Shown in pieces: positions 6,826 to 10,218 of a stretch of 10,218 bases of DNA (position 1 is its first letter; each line of letters opens with the position of its first letter). The translations under genes and the position numbers were made by a program. The DNA is from Candidatus Helarchaeota archaeon (lineage in GTDB: Archaea; Asgardarchaeota; Lokiarchaeia; Helarchaeales; HEL-GB-A), in assembly GCA_013375405.1 (NCBI GenBank), contig JABXJU010000162.1, forward strand, positions 1 to 10,218, given 5' to 3'. Under the pieces are notes generated by a model, which worked only from the letters and a program-made list of their open reading frames with translations, was not told the DNA's origin and ran no database searches.

Positions 6826-7386
6826 TTGGACACGCAAGTACAAGAAAAATTACGAGAGGATTCTCTTTCTTTTAATGGGAGATTAAAAGAATCAAAAGCG
6901 TTTATAGATGTCTTAGAGTACGGGTTATCGCTCTTAGCAATGGATAATATAGAGATAAAAAAGAATATGTTAAGTCTGGTGATAAAAAAGACCCGCACCT
7001 TAGAAAGGTTAATGGAATTAGGAACAAAGCACGCCGTCCAGAGCAGTTTATATGATTTGGAGCAGGAGGGGTTTATAACTCGGAAAATCAAGGAAAATAT
7101 TTTCAGTTATGAATTCAATCGAATCAAAATTTTGTTTAAAATCCAAAAGGATTTAGAATCTAACCATCGACGATTAAAAGATGAAATGGATTTTTACAGG
7201 GCAAATGATTGTTTATTTCTTTGTAAAAGTTGTAAAAATATGTATGAATACACTAAAGCCATGGAGAATGGCTTCAGGTGCTGTGGGGAGCGGATGAACT
7301 CATTCGATTCAACTGAGATTGTCCAAAATATTATGAAGAATATGTCATATCTCGAGAATAAATTGAACTCGCTTTCCAAGATTTAA
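6826..7386 (+). CDS. TFE-alpha/TFIIE-alpha-like transcription factor, divergent
   Basis: TFE-alpha helps open the promoter with TBP, TFB and archaeal RNA polymerase. This 186-residue protein has the same plan: an N-terminal helical region that could be the extended winged helix (about 22-100, including SSLYDLEQEGFITRKI), a charged coiled-coil-like linker (about 100-125), a zinc ribbon and a C-terminal helix. In the ribbon, CKSC (133-136), the YTKAMENGF stretch and the following FDSTEI line up with the TFE pattern of Cys-x2-Cys, F-x-x-AM-x-x-x-F, Cys-x2-Cys and DN. The last Cys pair is adjacent here (CCGERM, C152-C153), a variant seen in other zinc ribbons, and C129 may supply a further ligand. 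The start is TTG: an in-frame stop lies at 6793-6795 and the first ATG comes at codon 39, too late. GGAAGGG (6809-6815) precedes it. A sequence-specific regulator with a similar fold is the alternative. Confidence 0.65.
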   Translation: MDTQVQEKLREDSLSFNGRLKESKAFIDVLEYGLSLLAMDNIEIKKNMLSLVIKKTRTLERLMELGTKHAVQSSLYDLEQEGFITRKIKENIFSYEFNRIKILFKIQKDLESNHRRLKDEMDFYRANDCLFLCKSCKNMYEYTKAMENGFRCCGERMNSFDSTEIVQNIMKNMSYLENKLNSLSKI

Positions 7387-7514
7387 TTTTTTAGTGAAAT
7401 AATTATTGTTTTTAAGAAGATATTTGTAATAAGCTAGAATACAATTCTTTTTAAACGTGAATTTACACATATAGATTTAATAAGATGTCTTAATATGGGC
7501 AAGAAGGGCAATAT
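7387..7514 (+). promoter_or_regulatory. Terminator T-tracts and promoter between the TFE-like gene and the actin fusion
   Basis: The first 40 bases hold T-runs just past the TFE-like stop and at about 7408-7413, suitable for termination. Two TATA-like blocks follow: CTTTTTAAAC (7447-7456) and TAGATTTAATA (about 7472-7482). They lie about 60 and 35 nt before the ATG at 7515. GAAGGG (7503-7508) is a possible ribosome-binding site. The actin gene therefore probably has its own promoter. Confidence 0.45.
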
Positions 7515-9962
7515 ATGAAACCATTAATAATCGATATAGGAAGTTACGCGCTTAAATTAGGGTTCGGTGGCGAATACGCTCCACGGCTTGATATTCCCTT
7601 GATACTTGGGAAAATAAAGGAAGATCTGGACTACACAACGAAAAAAAGTATTTTCAAGCAGCTTAAAATTAGGGATGTGAAACAGGAGTATTTTTTGGGG
7701 AATGAAGCTTTGTATTTACGGAATTTCGTGGATTTAAAGTGGTTATATAACGGAAGAGCCATACTAGACGAGTTTTTTTTTGGAAAATTATTCGAGTCCG
7801 CGATTGATTCCTTGAAAGTAACGCTATCAAATCAAACTATTTTAATTACACAACCCTTTCATTCAGAAATTATACATCAGTTGGGCACAAATCTATTCTC
7901 AACCTATTATACCCCCGAAATTGTCCCAGCGTTTCAACCTTTACTGAATTCCTTAGCAAGTGGAGTACAGACGGGCCTTATTATAGATCTTGGTCATTTT
8001 CTTACTCAAATAACGCCTATAGTAAACGGTGTATTGATGGTTGAAGGAGTCCGTGTGCTAGATTTGGGGGGAAATGACATTACAAATGTCTTGCACCAAA
8101 TGTTAATAGAAAATGCTGCCTTTGATGGATTAAATCTGTCTTCAATACTATCTACTGAGATGATAGCAGAGAATATAAAAGAAGTTTATTGTTATATGAG
8201 CCGAAATCCGGCTGAAGAATTGGATGATCCTCAAAGGAGAGGAAGTGAGATCAAATATCCCCTTTTAAATGGGGAGATCATTCAAATCGGAGTAGAACGG
8301 TTTCTCGCTCCTGAATTTTTATTTGCACCTCAGAATAAACCTGTTGATCCTCTTGACAAGACCATTTTTGACGTTATTGCGAGCTATGATAGCTCTATCC
8401 AACAGGCATTGCTGGGAAATATTTTAATAACGGGTGGAACCTCGCTCCTTCCGGGATTAGCTGAACGATTATATGAAGAATTAGTCCGGAAATTCATTGA
8501 TTTTAACTATAAGGTACATATTGTACCGTTTGCGCAATATGGTAGCCCGAGATATTCCAGCTTCTTCGGTGCTGCAAAACTGGCGGCAATCGAGATTCAA
8601 AATTCCCTAAAAATTTCTAAAGCTGATTTTAAACGTAGTGGAAAGCTCAATGTTCCTGTTACCTTCTTAGAGGAATTTAATACAATCTTTCAACAAACCG
8701 AAGCAGCCCAATTAGACCCAATTATAATATCGGTTAAAAATTTCTATAATAGCCGGTTATACCTGCAACTTTACAATATTGTAAATTCACGGCGAGAAAT
8801 TTCAGTGAATGCGATTGGAAACCAACTTCAACGGAGTCCTATTGAGCTTTATGGGATGATTGAAACCCTGCTTTCCTATAAAATTATTCAGGGGGAATTT
8901 GCGGGTTTTAACTTCATTAATTCTCAATTTCGGGAAGAAATAGAAGAACTACCCGTTCAGAGAGAGGCCCCCAAGCCGAAACCCAAACCTAGAGTACAAC
9001 CAGAAATGGGTGAGGAGGAGGCTTATATTCCCTCTTTCCAACGGTTAGATGCAGAGATGCCATCCAACATACCGAGCCCATCTTCAACATCCGAAGAATC
9101 TGAAGCGCGCCAATATGAATATACTTACGAAAAAATAGATGGCGAAATGCAAGAAACATGGGCAAAGGACGCGACAATCCCTTCAGGGAAGCCCAAGAGT
9201 GCCTCAAAAACGGAAGCACTAGAGGAAACGGGATTTACGTTTGAGCGAATTGACAGGGAGAAAGCAGAGGAATATGCTAGCGATCCTACAATTATATCAG
9301 AAACACGGTCTTCAACACCACGGAAAAAAGTACAAGAAGTAAAGGGATATACATTCGAAAAGATTGATCAGCAAATGGCTGAGGATTGGGAACGCGAGGG
9401 GATAGTATCTACGCCAAAAAGAGTCGAACCTCGGGGCTTTTTTGATCGAATTGCCATTCCTGTTGAGGCAGGAGAAGTAAAACCAACCTTCGAAAAAGTA
9501 GAGACAGAAAAAGCAGCCGAATGGGCGGCAGATGAAGTGGTTATTACCGGCGAAAAAGAATCAGCACGAGATAGGCTTAAAGAACTCATTTCGGCAGGAC
9601 CGTCATATGTTCAAGCTGAGAAGGAAAAGGCAGCTGAATGGGAGGAATCAGGACTTATTTTAGTCCCAAAAAAACCGAGCCCAAGAGGCTTTTTTGAACG
9701 CCCAACCGCGGCGACCAAGCCCGAGGAGGACCTTCCTACTTTCCTCAAGATTAAAGATCAGGAAGTACCACAACCCCGAAAAGTCATGATGGAAGGTTTA
9801 TTAAAACCTAAAGCTGAAGCACCAAGGACCGCTCTACCAACAGAATCCAAATTACCCACTTATCTAGAAGGACGCGATTTAACTGAGGAGCAGTTAAAAG
9901 AGTTTAAAGAATTTGAAGAAGCAGAACGCCGAAAGAAAGAAAAGGAAGAAAAGCTTTTATAA
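7515..9962 (+). CDS. Actin-family protein fused to a possible winged helix and a long repeat tail
   Basis: This 815-residue protein starts as a full-length actin fold. Phosphate loop 1 is DIGSYALKLGFGGEYAPR (7-24), matching D11, G13, S14 and K18 of actin. Q141 matches catalytic Q137. Phosphate loop 2 is DLGHFLT (158-164), LDLGGNDIT is at 182-190, IKEVYCYM at 221-228, ERFLAPEFLF at 261-270 and the adenosine motif TGGTSLLPG at 306-314. The actin C-terminus aligns to about residue 376, so this is an actin or Arp relative rather than MreB or Hsp70. In loop 2, D157 and G158 of actin are replaced by H161 and F162. Residues about 380-472 look like a winged helix of PCI or ESCRT-II style (ISVNAIGNQL to GFNFIN). 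The rest (480-815) is charged, proline-rich and repetitive, ending in a basic/acidic helix. Actin alone is about 375 residues, so the tail doubles the protein. A cytoskeletal scaffold role is inferred. Confidence 0.88.
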   Translation: MKPLIIDIGSYALKLGFGGEYAPRLDIPLILGKIKEDLDYTTKKSIFKQLKIRDVKQEYFLGNEALYLRNFVDLKWLYNGRAILDEFFFGKLFESAIDSLKVTLSNQTILITQPFHSEIIHQLGTNLFSTYYTPEIVPAFQPLLNSLASGVQTGLIIDLGHFLTQITPIVNGVLMVEGVRVLDLGGNDITNVLHQMLIENAAFDGLNLSSILSTEMIAENIKEVYCYMSRNPAEELDDPQRRGSEIKYPLLNGEIIQIGVERFLAPEFLFAPQNKPVDPLDKTIFDVIASYDSSIQQALLGNILITGGTSLLPGLAERLYEELVRKFIDFNYKVHIVPFAQYGSPRYSSFFGAAKLAAIEIQNSLKISKADFKRSGKLNVPVTFLEEFNTIFQQTEAAQLDPIIISVKNFYNSRLYLQLYNIVNSRREISVNAIGNQLQRSPIELYGMIETLLSYKIIQGEFAGFNFINSQFREEIEELPVQREAPKPKPKPRVQPEMGEEEAYIPSFQRLDAEMPSNIPSPSSTSEESEARQYEYTYEKIDGEMQETWAKDATIPSGKPKSASKTEALEETGFTFERIDREKAEEYASDPTIISETRSSTPRKKVQEVKGYTFEKIDQQMAEDWEREGIVSTPKRVEPRGFFDRIAIPVEAGEVKPTFEKVETEKAAEWAADEVVITGEKESARDRLKELISAGPSYVQAEKEKAAEWEESGLILVPKKPSPRGFFERPTAATKPEEDLPTFLKIKDQEVPQPRKVMMEGLLKPKAEAPRTALPTESKLPTYLEGRDLTEEQLKEFKEFEEAERRKKEKEEKLL
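8652..8930 (+). other. Possible winged-helix domain within the actin fusion
   Basis: These bases encode residues 380-472. A helical start (FLEEFNTIFQQ) leads into KNFYNSRLYLQLYNIV, then the pattern expected of a winged helix: short strand and turn (REISV), helix (AIGNQL), turn (QRSP), recognition-type helix (ELYGMIETLLSY), and a two-strand wing (KIIQGEF, GFNFIN). PCI, proteasome and ESCRT-II winged helices share this order and usually bind proteins. Fold prediction would be decisive. Confidence 0.5.
9024..9878 (+). repeat. Degenerate 38-45-residue protein repeats in the actin tail
   Basis: Within residues 504-788, a motif recurs with the aromatic anchor at F508, Y538, F576, F614, F659, Y698, F743 and Y783. 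Spacing is 30, 38, 38, 45, 39, 45 and 40 residues. The best copies (536-557, 573-595, 611-633, 656-678, 695-717) read T-F/Y-E-K/R-I/V-D/E, three residues on AE-E/D-W/Y, then a short hydrophobic strand ending in S or T. Copies at 508, 743 and 783 keep only the first half. The linkers are basic, P- and S-rich. Confidence 0.8.
9429..9701 (+). repeat. Two copies of a PRGFF(D/E)R motif between the tail repeats
   Basis: Codons 639-645 (9429-9449) encode PRGFFDR and codons 723-729 (9681-9701) encode PRGFFER. Each lies just after the hydrophobic end of one main repeat (copies ending at 633 and 717) and is preceded by a basic K/R-rich stretch. The bases GGCTTTTTTGA are identical in both, pointing to internal duplication. 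Confidence 0.75.
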
Positions 9963-9971
9963 TTTGAAATT

Positions 9972-10218
9972 TTAATGCACAAGTATTTCTTGCTTTCTTT
10001 TTTTAACTGGTTGATAATACAGTTTTCGATGTTTAGGATTCATGGATTCAAAGTATTCTTTTGCTTCATCAGCAGGAAGTATTTTAAAATCACCATCTTC
10101 TTCTTGAATCAAGCACCCAGAGTTTTTAAGCAATTTATAATTTTCAGCTGTTTCTTTCTTATTCCCAAAACAGACCAGTTGACAAAATGCACACGTTAAG
10201 CGTAGTCCTCTGAAGGGG
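9972..10218 (-). CDS. C-terminal part of a 4Fe-4S protein, QueG- or reductive-dehalogenase-like; cut by window edge
   Basis: Reading the minus strand from the right edge gives 81 codons without a stop, ending at TAA (9972-9974). It is easily missed because no start codon lies near the visible left part. The piece begins with RGLRLTCAFCQLVCFGNKK, where C9, C12 and C16 form Cys-x2-Cys-x3-Cys. This resembles the last ligands of the double 4Fe-4S domain in epoxyqueuosine reductase (CDICQEVCPWN) and in reductive-dehalogenase-like proteins. It is followed by ENYKLLKNSGC, a typical continuation in the latter group, and a polar tail with a Lys/Arg-rich end (VKKRKQ). It converges with the actin fusion, leaving only 9 bp. 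The function of the missing N-terminal part is unknown. Confidence 0.7.
   Translation of the reverse strand, partial: PFRGLRLTCAFCQLVCFGNKKETAENYKLLKNSGCLIQEEDGDFKILPADEAKEYFESMNPKHRKLYYQPVKKRKQEILVH
9983..10006 (+). terminator. Possible terminator T-tract of the actin fusion gene
   Basis: About 20-40 bases past the stop, the plus strand holds CTTGCTTTCTTTTTTTAAC with a run of seven T. The same bases, read on the minus strand, encode the Lys-rich tail of the next gene, so a terminator and coding sequence would overlap. Confidence 0.4.

Noticed and set aside
7515..8648. MreB or Hsp70 instead of actin
   Set aside because: Actin-specific segments (ERFLAPEFLF, YSSFFGAAKLA, C-terminal KISKADF) align along the whole domain.
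8989..9589. Minus-strand frames opposite the actin tail
   Set aside because: They arise from the repetitive, compositionally biased codons of the plus-strand repeats.
9975..10199. Plus-strand 74-codon frame after the actin fusion
   Set aside because: It is hydrophobic low-complexity sequence opposite a minus-strand frame with clear Fe-S motifs, so it is a shadow.
1..10218. tRNA, rRNA, CRISPR array, insertion sequence or phage genes
   Set aside because: I saw no cloverleaf, spaced direct DNA repeats, transposase or integrase motifs on either strand.

Overview
This window most likely comes from an Asgard archaeon. It carries three proteins of eukaryotic type: a full-length actin fold with a very long C-terminal extension, a Rag/Gtr-type GTPase with its C-terminal roadblock-like domain, and a protein resembling the alpha subunit of TFE/TFIIE. 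It also carries two tandem radical SAM proteins of the archaeal tetraether-lipid-synthase (Tes) type. The AT-rich spacers with TATA-like boxes, the T-tract terminators and the weak ribosome-binding sites are also archaeal in style. I cannot resolve the class (Loki-, Heimdall-, Thor- or other) from sequence alone.

Layout, left to right. Positions 3-539 (+) hold the 3' part of a zinc-ribbon protein that runs off the left edge. Positions 647-1984 (-) are a two-gene operon: a small protein that may be a winged helix, then thioredoxin reductase. Divergent from it at 2073-3002 (+) is the Rag/Gtr-like GTPase. Positions 3094-6573 (-) hold the two Tes-like paralogues, separated by a spacer with a T-rich terminator, a hairpin and a promoter. 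Between the GTPase and the Tes pair, convergent 3' ends flank an 18-bp perfect palindrome. Divergent from the upstream Tes copy, at 6826-7386 (+), is the TFE-alpha-like gene. It starts at TTG behind a promoter with interlocking inverted repeats. Positions 7515-9962 (+) encode the 815-residue actin fusion. Positions 9972-10218 (-) are the 3' end of an Fe-S protein resembling the cluster domain of epoxyqueuosine reductase. It has no start codon in the window.

The most novel object is the actin fusion: actin fold (about residues 1-378), a possible winged helix (about 380-472), then an apparently disordered tail (about 480-815). In the tail a short aromatic/acidic motif recurs every 38-45 residues, interleaved with a second motif, PRGFF(D/E)R. 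This architecture suggests a multivalent actin-related scaffold. It also has an altered second phosphate loop. The genes do not form one obvious pathway. They fall into a redox pair, a lipid-modifying pair, and separate GTPase, transcription-factor and cytoskeletal genes, each apparently with its own promoter.
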